From Polaromonas sp. JS666 (GTDB lineage Bacteria > Pseudomonadota > Gammaproteobacteria > Burkholderiales > Burkholderiaceae_C), in assembly GCF_900103405.1 (NCBI RefSeq), contig NZ_FNHX01000005.1, forward strand, positions 455,462-519,461: a DNA stretch of 64,000 nt, written 5' to 3'. Shown in pieces: positions 46,317-54,638 of the stretch. Under the pieces are notes generated by a model. It had not been told where the DNA came from, did no database searches, and saw only the letters and a list, made by a program, of their open reading frames with translations. The first letter of the stretch is position 1, and the number at the start of each line of letters is the position of its first letter. A program made the position numbers and the translations under genes.

Positions 46317-47246
46317 ATGGAAGTATTGCTACAGCAGATCATCAACGGTCTGGTCCTGGGCAGCATGTATGCCCTGATCGCGCTGGGCTACACGATGGTG
46401 TACGGCATCATCAACCTGATCAATTTCGCGCACGGCGAGGTTTTGATGGTGGGGGCGCTGACCAGCTGGACCATCATCGGCCTGATGCAGGGCGCCATGC
46501 CGGGCACACCGGGCTGGCTGATTTTGCTGATATCGCTGCTGATCGCCTTTGTTGTCTGCGGGGCCCTGAACTTCGCGATTGAAAAAATCGCCTACCGGCC
46601 GCTGCGAAACTCTCCCAAACTGGCCCCGCTGATCACCGCCATCGGCATGTCGCTGCTGCTGCAGACACTGGCCATGATCATCTGGAAACCCAACTACAAA
46701 CCCTATCCCACCCTGCTGCCCACCGAGCCCTTCCAGGTCGGCGGCGCCGTCATCACGGTGACCCAGCTCTTCATCCTGGGTGCCACCGCCGTCTCCCTCT
46801 CCGTGCTGATGTGGCTGGTGCATTACACCAAGCTGGGCCGCGCCATGCGGGCCACCGCCGAGAACCCGCGCGTGGCGGCACTCATGGGCGTCAAACCCGA
46901 CACCGTCATTTCCGCCACCTTCATCATCGGCGCCGTTCTGGCGGCGCTGGCCGGCGTGATGTACGCCTCCAACTACGGCACGGTGCAGCACACCATGGGC
47001 TTTTTGCCCGGCCTCAAGGCCTTCACGGCGGCCGTGTTCGGTGGCATCGGCAACCTGGGCGGCGCGGTGCTGGGCGGCATCCTGCTGGGCCTGATCGAAT
47101 CGATTGGCGCCGGTTATATCGGGCCGCTGACCGGCGGTGTGCTGGGCAGCCAGTACTCCGACATCTTCGCCTTTATCGTGCTGATTTTTGTCCTCACGCT
47201 GCGGCCTTCGGGCTTGCTCGGTGAGCGTGTGGCGGACCGGGCCTGA
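46317..47246 (+). CDS. livH: Branched-chain amino acid ABC transporter permease LivH
   Basis: This is the first membrane subunit of the Liv importer. The 309 residues show about eight hydrophobic helices and the family motifs LVLGSMYALIALGYTMVYGI, INLINFAHGEVLMVGALTSW and AVFGGIGNLGGAVLGGILLG. The ATG follows a GGGAG site. It opens a livH-livM-livG-livF operon with gaps of 34, 11 and 14 nt. The binding protein is not in the operon; candidates lie at 42756 and 24937. The LysR gene divergent from it may be the regulator. Confidence 0.95.
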   Translation: MEVLLQQIINGLVLGSMYALIALGYTMVYGIINLINFAHGEVLMVGALTSWTIIGLMQGAMPGTPGWLILLISLLIAFVVCGALNFAIEKIAYRPLRNSPKLAPLITAIGMSLLLQTLAMIIWKPNYKPYPTLLPTEPFQVGGAVITVTQLFILGATAVSLSVLMWLVHYTKLGRAMRATAENPRVAALMGVKPDTVISATFIIGAVLAALAGVMYASNYGTVQHTMGFLPGLKAFTAAVFGGIGNLGGAVLGGILLGLIESIGAGYIGPLTGGVLGSQYSDIFAFIVLIFVLTLRPSGLLGERVADRA

Positions 47247-47280
47247 AGGCCCCTCCATCCGGTACACAAGGAGAATATTG

Positions 47281-48399
47281 ATGAATTCCACACAATCGAA
47301 AAAACTGGTGACCTTCCTGGTCGTCGCGGCGGCGCTGCTGGTGCTGCCCCTGATCCTGCAGCAGGGCGGCAACGCCTGGGTGCGCATTGTCGACATGGCG
47401 CTGCTCTATGTGCTGCTGGCGCTGGGCCTGAACATCGTGGTCGGTTATGCCGGCCTGCTGGATCTGGGTTATGTCGCCTTCTTCGCCGTCGGCGCCTACC
47501 TGTTCGCGCTGCTCGGTTCACCCCACCTGGCCGATGCCTTCCCCTGGATCGCGGCGCAGTTCCCGAACGGGCTGCATTTGCCGATCTGGGCCATCATTCC
47601 GGCCGCCGCGGCGCTGGCCGGTTTCTTCGGCGTGGTGCTGGGCGCCCCGACCCTCAAGCTGCGCGGCGACTACCTGGCCATCGTGACGCTGGGCTTTGGT
47701 GAAATCATCCGGGTGTTCCTGAACAACCTGGACCGCCCCATCAACCTGACCAACGGCCCCAAGGGCATCAACCAGATCGACTCGATGAAGTTCTTCGGCT
47801 TTGACCTGGGCAAGCCGCATGAGTTCTTCGGCATCGAAGTCAACTCGGTGTCCATGTACTACTACCTGTTCCTGGTGCTGGTGATCGTCTCGGTCGTCAT
47901 CTGCCACCGCCTGGAAAACTCCCGCATAGGCCGCGCCTGGATGGCCATCCGCGAAGACGAGATCGCCGCCAAGGCCATGGGCATCAACACCCGCAACATG
48001 AAGCTGCTGGCTTTCGGCATGGGCGCCACCTTCGGCGGCGTCTCCGGTTCGATGTTCGCGGCCTTCCAGGGCTTTGTATCCCCCGAATCCTTCAGCCTGA
48101 TGGAATCCGTCATGATCGTCGCCATGGTGGTGCTGGGCGGCATAGGCCACCTGCCCGGCGTCATCCTGGGCGCCTTGCTGCTGGCCGCCTTGCCCGAAGT
48201 GCTGCGCCATGTGGCCGGCCCGCTGCAGGCCATGACCGACGGCCGCCTCGATTCCGCCATCCTGCGCCAGTTGCTGATCGCGCTGGCCATGATCACCATC
48301 ATGCTGATGCGCCCGCGCGGCCTCTGGCCTTCCGCCGAGCACGGCAAGTCGCTGAACAAGGTCGTCGGCAAAGACCCCATCCAGTCAATCAATCCCTAA
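47281..48399 (+). CDS. livM: Branched-chain amino acid ABC transporter permease LivM
   Basis: This is the second membrane subunit of the Liv importer. The ATG at 47281 has an AAGGAG site 7 nt upstream and gives 372 residues; an open frame upstream overlaps livH and is not coding. Family motifs include LLYVLLALGLNIVVGYAGLL, APTLKLRGDYLAIVTLGFGE and RAWMAIREDEIAAKAMGINT, with about nine helices. It pairs with LivH to form the translocation path and is followed by the two ATPase genes. Confidence 0.95.
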   Translation: MNSTQSKKLVTFLVVAAALLVLPLILQQGGNAWVRIVDMALLYVLLALGLNIVVGYAGLLDLGYVAFFAVGAYLFALLGSPHLADAFPWIAAQFPNGLHLPIWAIIPAAAALAGFFGVVLGAPTLKLRGDYLAIVTLGFGEIIRVFLNNLDRPINLTNGPKGINQIDSMKFFGFDLGKPHEFFGIEVNSVSMYYYLFLVLVIVSVVICHRLENSRIGRAWMAIREDEIAAKAMGINTRNMKLLAFGMGATFGGVSGSMFAAFQGFVSPESFSLMESVMIVAMVVLGGIGHLPGVILGALLLAALPEVLRHVAGPLQAMTDGRLDSAILRQLLIALAMITIMLMRPRGLWPSAEHGKSLNKVVGKDPIQSINP

Positions 48400-48410
48400 G
48401 GAGAATGGAT

Positions 48411-49178
48411 ATGAGCGAAACCATTCTTAAAGTCTCCGGTGTCTCCAAGCGCTTCGGCGGTTTGCAAGCCCTGAGCGATGTCGGTATCCACATCCAGCGC
48501 GGCCAGGTTTACGGCCTGATCGGCCCCAACGGCGCCGGCAAGACCACTTTATTCAACGTGCTGACCGGCCTTTACACGCCCGACAGCGGCACTTTTGAAC
48601 TTGCCGGCAAGGCCTACAAGCCCACGGCCGTGCATGAAGTCGCCAAGGCAGGCATCGCCCGCACCTTCCAGAACATCCGGCTCTTCGCCGACATGACGGC
48701 GCTGGAAAACGTGATGGTCGGCCGCCATATCCGCACGCAGTCCGGCCTCATGGGCGCGGTGTTCCGCACGCCCGGCTTCAAGCACGAGGAGGCCGCCATC
48801 GCCAAGCGCTCGCAGGAACTGCTCGATTACGTGGGCATCGGCAAATACGCCGACTTCAAGGCCCGCACGCTGAGCTACGGCGACCAGCGCCGCCTGGAAA
48901 TCGCCCGTGCGCTGGCCACCGATCCGCAACTGATCGCGCTCGACGAGCCGGCCGCCGGCATGAACGCCACCGAAAAAGTGCAGCTGCGCGAACTGATAGA
49001 CCGTATCCGCAAGGACAACCGCACCATCTTGTTGATCGAGCATGACGTCAAGCTGGTCATGGGCCTGTGCGACCGCGTCACCGTGCTCGACTACGGCAAG
49101 CAGATCGCCGAAGGCGCGCCCGCCGAAGTGCAAAAAGACGAAAAAGTGATCACCGCCTATCTGGGCACCGGTCATTGA
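48411..49178 (+). CDS. livG: Branched-chain amino acid ABC transporter ATP-binding protein LivG
   Basis: This ATPase subunit of the Liv importer has Walker A GPNGAGKTTLFNVLTG, the LivG-type segment GIARTFQNIRLFADMTALEN, signature LSYGDQRRLEIARALA, Walker B LIALDEPAAGMN and the switch region TILLIEHDVKLVMGLCDRV. An AAGGAG site lies 7 nt before the ATG at 48411; an ATG two codons earlier (48405) sits directly on the ribosome site and is not used. The 255-residue length is standard. Confidence 0.95.
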   Translation: MSETILKVSGVSKRFGGLQALSDVGIHIQRGQVYGLIGPNGAGKTTLFNVLTGLYTPDSGTFELAGKAYKPTAVHEVAKAGIARTFQNIRLFADMTALENVMVGRHIRTQSGLMGAVFRTPGFKHEEAAIAKRSQELLDYVGIGKYADFKARTLSYGDQRRLEIARALATDPQLIALDEPAAGMNATEKVQLRELIDRIRKDNRTILLIEHDVKLVMGLCDRVTVLDYGKQIAEGAPAEVQKDEKVITAYLGTGH

Positions 49179-49192
49179 AGGAAAACAAGAAC

Positions 49193-49912
<720 letters not shown>

Positions 49913-49915
49913 GCC

Positions 49916-49959
49916 AATGCGCCATCCCGCGCGCCGCACGGCGCCGCGGGATGCGCATT
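49916..49959 (+). terminator. Hairpin after livF
   Basis: A 15-bp stem with one bulged base (AATGCG-c-CATCCCGCG with CGCGGGATGCGCATT) begins 3 nt after the livF stop. There is no following T run, so it may protect the mRNA end or act with Rho rather than terminate alone. Confidence 0.5.
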
Positions 49960-50081
49960 ACAGCCGTAACAGCGGCGGGCCGGCCCGGGGCCACAAATGC
50001 CTTGCGGCGCAAAATCTTTGCGCATAAAGTTCAAAGGGTGCGCCGCACGCGCATCTTTACCGAACTCTGGGGAAACAAAAA

Positions 50082-50483
50082 ATGAATCGACTTCTTGTCC
50101 GCGCCGCCGCTGTGGCTGTGGCCCTTCTGGCTTCGTCCGCGTTCACCGGCGCCTCCGCCCAGTCGCTGCGCTGCAAGGGCGACCTTGCGCAGATCGGCAA
50201 CTCCAAGGGCACCATTTTGCAAAAATGCGGTGAGCCCGTCATGAAAGACAGCTTCTGCAAGCCCGTGCAGGAAACCGTTTCCAGCGCACCCGTCACCACG
50301 CCGACAGTGCCCAACACCTCCGGCAGCGCAACGGCCAGCGCCACAGCCAATGTCACGGTCAACACCTGCCAGCAGGTGGAGGAGTGGACTTACAACCCCG
50401 GCTATGGGCAGTTCATGACCATGCTGCTGTTTGAGGGCGGCTCCCTCAAAAGCATTCGTTACGGCGACCGAGTAACCCGATAA
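50082..50483 (+). CDS. DUF2845 family exported protein
   Basis: This 133-residue secreted protein has a signal peptide (MNRLLVRAAAVAVALLASSA, cleavage near ASA|QS) and the DUF2845 pattern LRCKGDLAQIGNSKGTILQK, CGEPVMKDSFC and EEWTYNPGYGQFMTMLLFEG. It keeps four cysteines likely to form disulfides. The middle contains a Thr/Ser/Ala-rich low-complexity insert (about 68-92). The family has no known biochemical role. A GGGG-rich ribosome site precedes the ATG. It is monocistronic. Confidence 0.87.
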   Translation: MNRLLVRAAAVAVALLASSAFTGASAQSLRCKGDLAQIGNSKGTILQKCGEPVMKDSFCKPVQETVSSAPVTTPTVPNTSGSATASATANVTVNTCQQVEEWTYNPGYGQFMTMLLFEGGSLKSIRYGDRVTR

Positions 50484-50625
50484 CGTGGCCCCCACGGTCG
50501 CTCACTGCGTGTAGCCTGCGGCATCTCCCTGCCCCCTTTCCTCACGTAAGGGGCCGCTGCGCCTGCGGCCCGGCAAAGCCGGTTCCGCAGCCCCTGCTGG
50601 GTTTAAGAGTCGCGGCGGCGGTGAG
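50484..50625. repeat. Structured intergenic repeat of Comamonadaceae type
   Basis: This GC-rich stretch carries several short hairpins: CGTGG/CCACG (50484-50496), CCCCTT/AAGGGG (50533-50553), GCCGC/GCGGC and CCGGC-aaa-GCCGG (about 50554-50583). The opening GTCGCTCACTGCGTGTAG resembles a motif I recall in dispersed intergenic repeats of this family. Copy number elsewhere cannot be seen from one window. Confidence 0.5.
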
Positions 50626-50630
50626 CAATG

Positions 50631-50666
50631 AAAAAGGCCGGCCCCTTTCGTGGGGCCGGCCTTTTT
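50631..50666. terminator. Bidirectional rho-independent terminator
   Basis: A perfect 15-bp stem runs from five A through GGCCGGCCCC to its complement and five T, with a 6-nt loop (TTTCGT). It lies between the convergent DUF2845 and TctC-type genes and can stop both. Confidence 0.93.
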
Positions 50667-50679
50667 GATGGGCGTCGGG

Positions 50680-51678
50680 TCAGTCCACCTTGGCGCCGGA
50701 GGCCTTCACCACTTTTTCATACTTGGCCAGTTCGCTTTTCATGAAGGCGCCGAACTGCTCGGGCGTGCTGCCCACGGGTTCGGCCATCAGCGCGGCGAAG
50801 CGGGTCTTGGCTTCGGGGGAGTTCAGCGCGGCGACAAAGGCCTGGTTGAGTTTGGCCACCACGTCCTTGGGTGTGCCCGCGGGCGCCACCAGGCCCCACC
50901 AGGTGTCGATCTCAAAACCCTTGAGCGTCTCGGAGACCGCCGGGACTTCGGGCAGCATGGGGCTGCGCTTGGCGGTGGTCACGGCCAGAGCCTTGAGCTT
51001 GCCGGCCTTGATGTTGGCCGAGGCGGTGGCGAGGTTGTCGAAGTTGTAGTCGACCTGGCCGCTGAGCAGTGCCAGTTGCGCCGGGTTGCCGCCGTTGTAG
51101 GGGATGTGCAGCGCGAAGATGCCGGCCTGGGCCTTGAACATCTCGCCGGCCAGGTGGCCCGCGCTGCCGTTGCCGCCGCTGGCGTAGTTGAGCTTGGCCG
51201 GGTTGGCCTTGGCGTACTTGATCAGGTCGGCCAGCGTGTTGATGTTCAGGCGCCGCGCGGTGTCGGCGTTCATCACCAGCACATTGGGCACACGCACCAT
51301 CTGCGTGATGGGCGCGAAATCGGTGGCCGCGTTGTACGGCATCTTGCTGTAGAGCCATGGGTTGATGGCATGGGTGGCCACCGCCGAGATGCCGACCGTG
51401 AGGCCGTCGGGCTGGGCCTTGGCGATCGCGTCGACGCCGATGTTGCCGCCGCCGCCCGGCTTGTTTTCAATGATCACAGTGCCCAGAGAGTCTTTCACGC
51501 GCTCGGCCATCAGGCGGGCGGTTGTGTCGATGGGGCCGCCGGCCGCATAGGGAACGATGATGCGCATGATCTTGGCCTGGGCCAGCGCCGGGGCGGGCGA
51601 CAGGGCCGCGCCGGCCATGAAAACAACGGCCAGGCTTTTGGCCATCAGGAAGGGGAGGGTGAGGGGTCGAATATTCAT
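50680..51678 (-). CDS. Bug/TctC family binding protein
   Basis: This 332-residue periplasmic binding protein has a signal peptide (cleavage near ALA|QA) and the Bug motifs MRIIVPYAAGGPIDTTARLM, VIIENKPGGGGNIGVDAIAK, QPDGLTVGISAVATHAINPW and TPKDVVAKLNQAFVAALNSP. It is the second orphan Bug protein in the window and has no tctA/tctB or enzyme partner, so its carboxylate-type ligand is unknown. It is transcribed alone, convergent with the DUF2845 gene, and ends at a shared terminator. Confidence 0.9.
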   Translation of the reverse strand: MNIRPLTLPFLMAKSLAVVFMAGAALSPAPALAQAKIMRIIVPYAAGGPIDTTARLMAERVKDSLGTVIIENKPGGGGNIGVDAIAKAQPDGLTVGISAVATHAINPWLYSKMPYNAATDFAPITQMVRVPNVLVMNADTARRLNINTLADLIKYAKANPAKLNYASGGNGSAGHLAGEMFKAQAGIFALHIPYNGGNPAQLALLSGQVDYNFDNLATASANIKAGKLKALAVTTAKRSPMLPEVPAVSETLKGFEIDTWWGLVAPAGTPKDVVAKLNQAFVAALNSPEAKTRFAALMAEPVGSTPEQFGAFMKSELAKYEKVVKASGAKVD

Positions 51679-51844
51679 TGCCCTATTGTTGCAAAAAAGT
51701 TTGACGCGCCACGCCCCCGGCCGGGAACATCGCGGTTACAGCATCTTTACCTGCCAGACATGGACGCCCGGCGGCCGCGTTGCGTTGGGGTGTCATGAGG
51801 CCCCCGCTTCATGTTTTCGCAACCCTCAAACACAAGGAAACCCC

Positions 51845-52213
51845 ATGAAGATTCACACCCTTGTCGCCGCCCTTGCACTGGCTACCGGTGGCCTTGCCTT
51901 TGCCCAGGCGCCCGCCGCCCCCGCGGCGCCCAAAGACCCGCTGGCCACGCCGCGCATCGACCAGCGCCAGGCCAATCAGGAAAAGCGCATTGACCAGGGC
52001 GTCAGCTCAGGCGCGCTGACCGCCAAGGAGACGGCCAAGCTCGACAAGCGCGAGACCAAAATCGAAGCCGACAAGCTTGCCGCCAAATCCGACGGCAAGG
52101 TCACCAAGGCCGAACGCCGCAAACTCAAACACGAAGAAAACCGCGCCAGCGCCGCCATTCGCCGCCAGAAGCACGACCGGCAGGTCGCGCCAGCACCCGC
52201 CAAAGCCGGCTGA
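51845..52213 (+). CDS. Small exported charged protein
   Basis: A 122-residue protein with a signal peptide (MKIHTLVAALALATGGLAFA|QA), an Ala/Pro linker, and a lysine/arginine/glutamate-rich helical body (RIDQRQANQEKRIDQGVSSG, LTAKETAKLDKRETKIEADK). The repeated IDQ, RQ and KLDKRE elements make long amphipathic helices likely. Similar short proteins occur in Burkholderiales as hypotheticals; no function is known. An AAGGAA site lies 5 nt before the ATG. A palindromic terminator follows. Confidence 0.75.
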   Translation: MKIHTLVAALALATGGLAFAQAPAAPAAPKDPLATPRIDQRQANQEKRIDQGVSSGALTAKETAKLDKRETKIEADKLAAKSDGKVTKAERRKLKHEENRASAAIRRQKHDRQVAPAPAKAG

Positions 52214-52244
52214 ACTTCGCCGCCCTTGGCCCGCGCATAAAAAA

Positions 52245-52270
52245 GCCCCGGCTGATGCATCAGCCGGGGC
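52245..52270. terminator. Palindromic bidirectional terminator
   Basis: A perfect 26-nt palindrome (GCCCCGGCTGATG and its complement) sits between convergent genes, with GTTTCTTTTT on the plus side and a run of A giving a T tract on the minus side. Confidence 0.9.
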
Positions 52271-52331
52271 GTTTCTTTTTCTTCTTCTTTTATTCTTCTT
52301 GTTTGTTGGGTGCTTGCCTGTCTGTGCCCGC

Positions 52332-53384
52332 TCAGGTCTCCGCGGGAACGGTCGCCTGGGATTTTTCCTTTTCGGTCACAAAAGAGTCGGCATAAAACTC
52401 GTCTTCCGGCAGGCCGGCCGCGGTGTAGGCGGCCTGGGCCGAGTCCACCACGATGGGCGCGCCGCAGGCGTACACCTGATGGCCCGACAGGTCGGCAAAA
52501 TCCTCCAGCACGGCCTGATGGACAAAGCCGGTGCGGCCCGTCCAGTTGTCCTCGGGCAGGGCGTTGGAAACCACAGGCACGTAGCGCAAATTCGGCATTT
52601 CGGCGGTCTTGGTTTTCACCCACTCGTCCATGTACAGGTCGGCCGGGCGCCGGCCGCCCCAGTAGAGCACGGCCGGGCGCGTGATGCCCTTGAACTGCAG
52701 GTGCTCAATCAGCGCCTTGATGGGCGCAAAACCGGTACCCGAGGCCAGCAGCACCATGGGTTTGTCGCTGTCTTCGCGCAGGTAGAAGCTGCCGAAAGGG
52801 CCTTCGATGCGCAGTATTTCCTTTTCCTTCATGGGGCCGAACACATGCTCGGTGAACTTGCCGCCCGGCATGTGGCGGATGTGCAGCTCCACGCCCGGGT
52901 TCTCGGCCTGGGTGTGCGGCGCGTTGCCCATGGAATAGGCGCGGCGGTCGCCGTCGCGCAGCAAGAACTCCACATACTGGCCGGCGTGGTACTTGAACAC
53001 GTCGCTGGCCGGCAGCTGCAGGCGCACCACCATCACGTCGTGCGAGGCCTTGGCCAGGCTGTTGACGCGCACCGGCATCTTCTTGACGGGGAAGGCGCTT
53101 TCGTCGGTCACATGGCGCGACTCGATGACCACGTCGGAATGGGCCGTGGCGCAGCAGGTGAGGATGAACCCGGCGGCTTCTTCCTCGGGCGACAAGGCCT
53201 TGGCCTGGTGCGCACCGTGGGTCACCGTGCCTTCGAGTTTTTTGGATTTGCAGGAACCGCAAGCGCCGTCCTTGCAGCCGTAGGGCAGGCCTATGCCCTG
53301 GCGTATGGCGGCGGCCAGCAGGGCTTCGTCCACCTGGGCGATGAAAGTCCGGCCGCTGGGCTGCACGGTCACGTTAAAGCTCAT
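52332..53384 (-). CDS. 2Fe-2S/FAD reductase, CDP-6-deoxy-delta-3,4-glucoseen reductase-like
   Basis: This flavoprotein reductase transfers electrons from NAD(P)H through FAD to a 2Fe-2S centre. From the ATG at 53384 (AAGGAT site upstream) the 350 residues have an N-terminal plant-type ferredoxin with Cys37, Cys42, Cys45 and Cys77/78 (YGCKDGACGSC, ILTCC), the FAD motif RRAYSMGNAP, and the NAD domain with VLLASGTGFAPIKALIEHLQ and VYACGAPIVV. The annotated sugar reaction is known only for CDP-ascarylose enzymes. No other deoxysugar genes are near, so the true electron acceptor here is unknown. Confidence 0.85.
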   Translation of the reverse strand: MSFNVTVQPSGRTFIAQVDEALLAAAIRQGIGLPYGCKDGACGSCKSKKLEGTVTHGAHQAKALSPEEEAAGFILTCCATAHSDVVIESRHVTDESAFPVKKMPVRVNSLAKASHDVMVVRLQLPASDVFKYHAGQYVEFLLRDGDRRAYSMGNAPHTQAENPGVELHIRHMPGGKFTEHVFGPMKEKEILRIEGPFGSFYLREDSDKPMVLLASGTGFAPIKALIEHLQFKGITRPAVLYWGGRRPADLYMDEWVKTKTAEMPNLRYVPVVSNALPEDNWTGRTGFVHQAVLEDFADLSGHQVYACGAPIVVDSAQAAYTAAGLPEDEFYADSFVTEKEKSQATVPAET

Positions 53385-53444
53385 ATTCGGTATCCTTGCG
53401 GTAACTGTTCTCGACTCGGCCGGTTTTCCCGGCAACCCCCAATT

Positions 53445-54371
53445 TTGCCCTCAAACTTAAGTCCTTTAGGTGCACTGCCTTCCCGCTTCCGCCGGGAGCG
53501 TATTTTGATCGTCGGCTGCGGCGACGTGGGCCTGCGCGCGGCCCGGCAGCTGCCGCGCAACGCCAGGCTCATGGCGCTCACCTCGTCGGCCGCGCGCGTG
53601 CCCGAACTGCGGGCCCGGGGCATCACGCCGCTGCAGGGCAACCTGGATGAGGGCGCCTCGCTGCGCCGCCTGGCGGGCCTGGCCACCCGGGTGCTGCACC
53701 TGGCGCCGCCCCCGAACGACAAAGCCGAGCTGCGCAGCGACCCGCGCACACTGGCCCTGCTGCGCGCCCTGCGGTTGCGCAGCCTGCCGCGCTCCCTGGC
53801 CTATGCCTCCACCAGCGGGGTTTACGGTGACTGCGGCGGCGAATGGGTGCGTGAAACCCGGCCGCTGAACGCCCTCACGCCGCGCGCCCAGCGCCGTGTG
53901 CATGCCGAGGCGCATGTGCGGCTGTTCGGCCGGGCCACAGGCACCCGGGTGCATCTGCTGCGCATCCCGGGCATTTACGCGCCTGACCGCGAAGGCGGCA
54001 CACCGCGCGGCCGGCTGCTCAAGGGAACGCCGGTGCTGCGCGCGGAAGACGACGTCTACACCAACCACATCCACGCCGACGACCTGGCCCGCGCTTGCCT
54101 CGCGGCGCTGTGGCGCGGCAAGCCGCAGCGCGCCAGCAATGCCAGCGATGACACGCAGCTCAAGATGGGCGACTACTTCGACCTGGCGGCCGGCCTTTAC
54201 GGCCTGCCGCGGCCGCCGCGCCTGGCACGCGGCAGCGCCCAGCAAGAGCTGCCCGGGGTGCTCCTGAGCTTCATGAGTGAATCGCGCCGGCTGGACAACA
54301 GCCGCCTCAAGCGCGAACTGCGGCTTCGCCTGCGCTACCCGACGGTGGAAATCGGCCTGCGCGATCGCTGA
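53445..54371 (+). CDS. NAD-binding SDR/epimerase-like protein (YeeZ-like)
   Basis: This Rossmann-fold protein shows ILIVGCGDVGLRAARQLPRN as the dinucleotide motif, TRVLHLAPPPNDKAELRSDP, YASTSGVYGDCGGEWVRE and YTNHIHADDLARACLAALW, the pattern of YeeZ-type extended SDRs. The usual YxxxK pair is not evident: its place reads AQRRVHAEAHV. It may therefore be a non-classical enzyme. The start is uncertain: no ATG exists; TTG 53445 is used, and TTG 53505 with a GGGAG site 6 nt upstream is a serious alternative. It is divergent from the 2Fe-2S reductase. Confidence 0.8.
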   Translation: MPSNLSPLGALPSRFRRERILIVGCGDVGLRAARQLPRNARLMALTSSAARVPELRARGITPLQGNLDEGASLRRLAGLATRVLHLAPPPNDKAELRSDPRTLALLRALRLRSLPRSLAYASTSGVYGDCGGEWVRETRPLNALTPRAQRRVHAEAHVRLFGRATGTRVHLLRIPGIYAPDREGGTPRGRLLKGTPVLRAEDDVYTNHIHADDLARACLAALWRGKPQRASNASDDTQLKMGDYFDLAAGLYGLPRPPRLARGSAQQELPGVLLSFMSESRRLDNSRLKRELRLRLRYPTVEIGLRDR

Positions 54372-54638
54372 AAAACCCCGGGTTGAAGCAATGGGGTCCG
54401 CTTTCGCGCCACTTCGCCGTTTGTAGCTGTGTGTTTTTTACAACAGCATTGCGATCAAATGTTACAACCAAAGAGGTAACCATTTGAAACAAAAAGCTCC
54501 GACCCGGAACCGTTTCTATTAACCGTAAAAAGATCTTTTTTTGAGCTGATCTGCTGCGATTCCTTTCTGCATACCATCACTTCGACCGACCCTTCTCTTT
54601 CAATCGACTGACAAAGGGGGTCTTGCGGAGTGTGAAAA
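54372..54638. promoter_or_regulatory. Upstream region of the two-partner secretion locus
   Basis: This AT-rich 267-nt leader holds repeated TTACAAC words (54439-54445 and 54461-54467), a palindrome AAAAAGATCTTTTT (54527-54540) and a GCGGAG ribosome site 8 nt before the exoprotein ATG. No confident -35/-10 pair was found. Confidence 0.45.
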
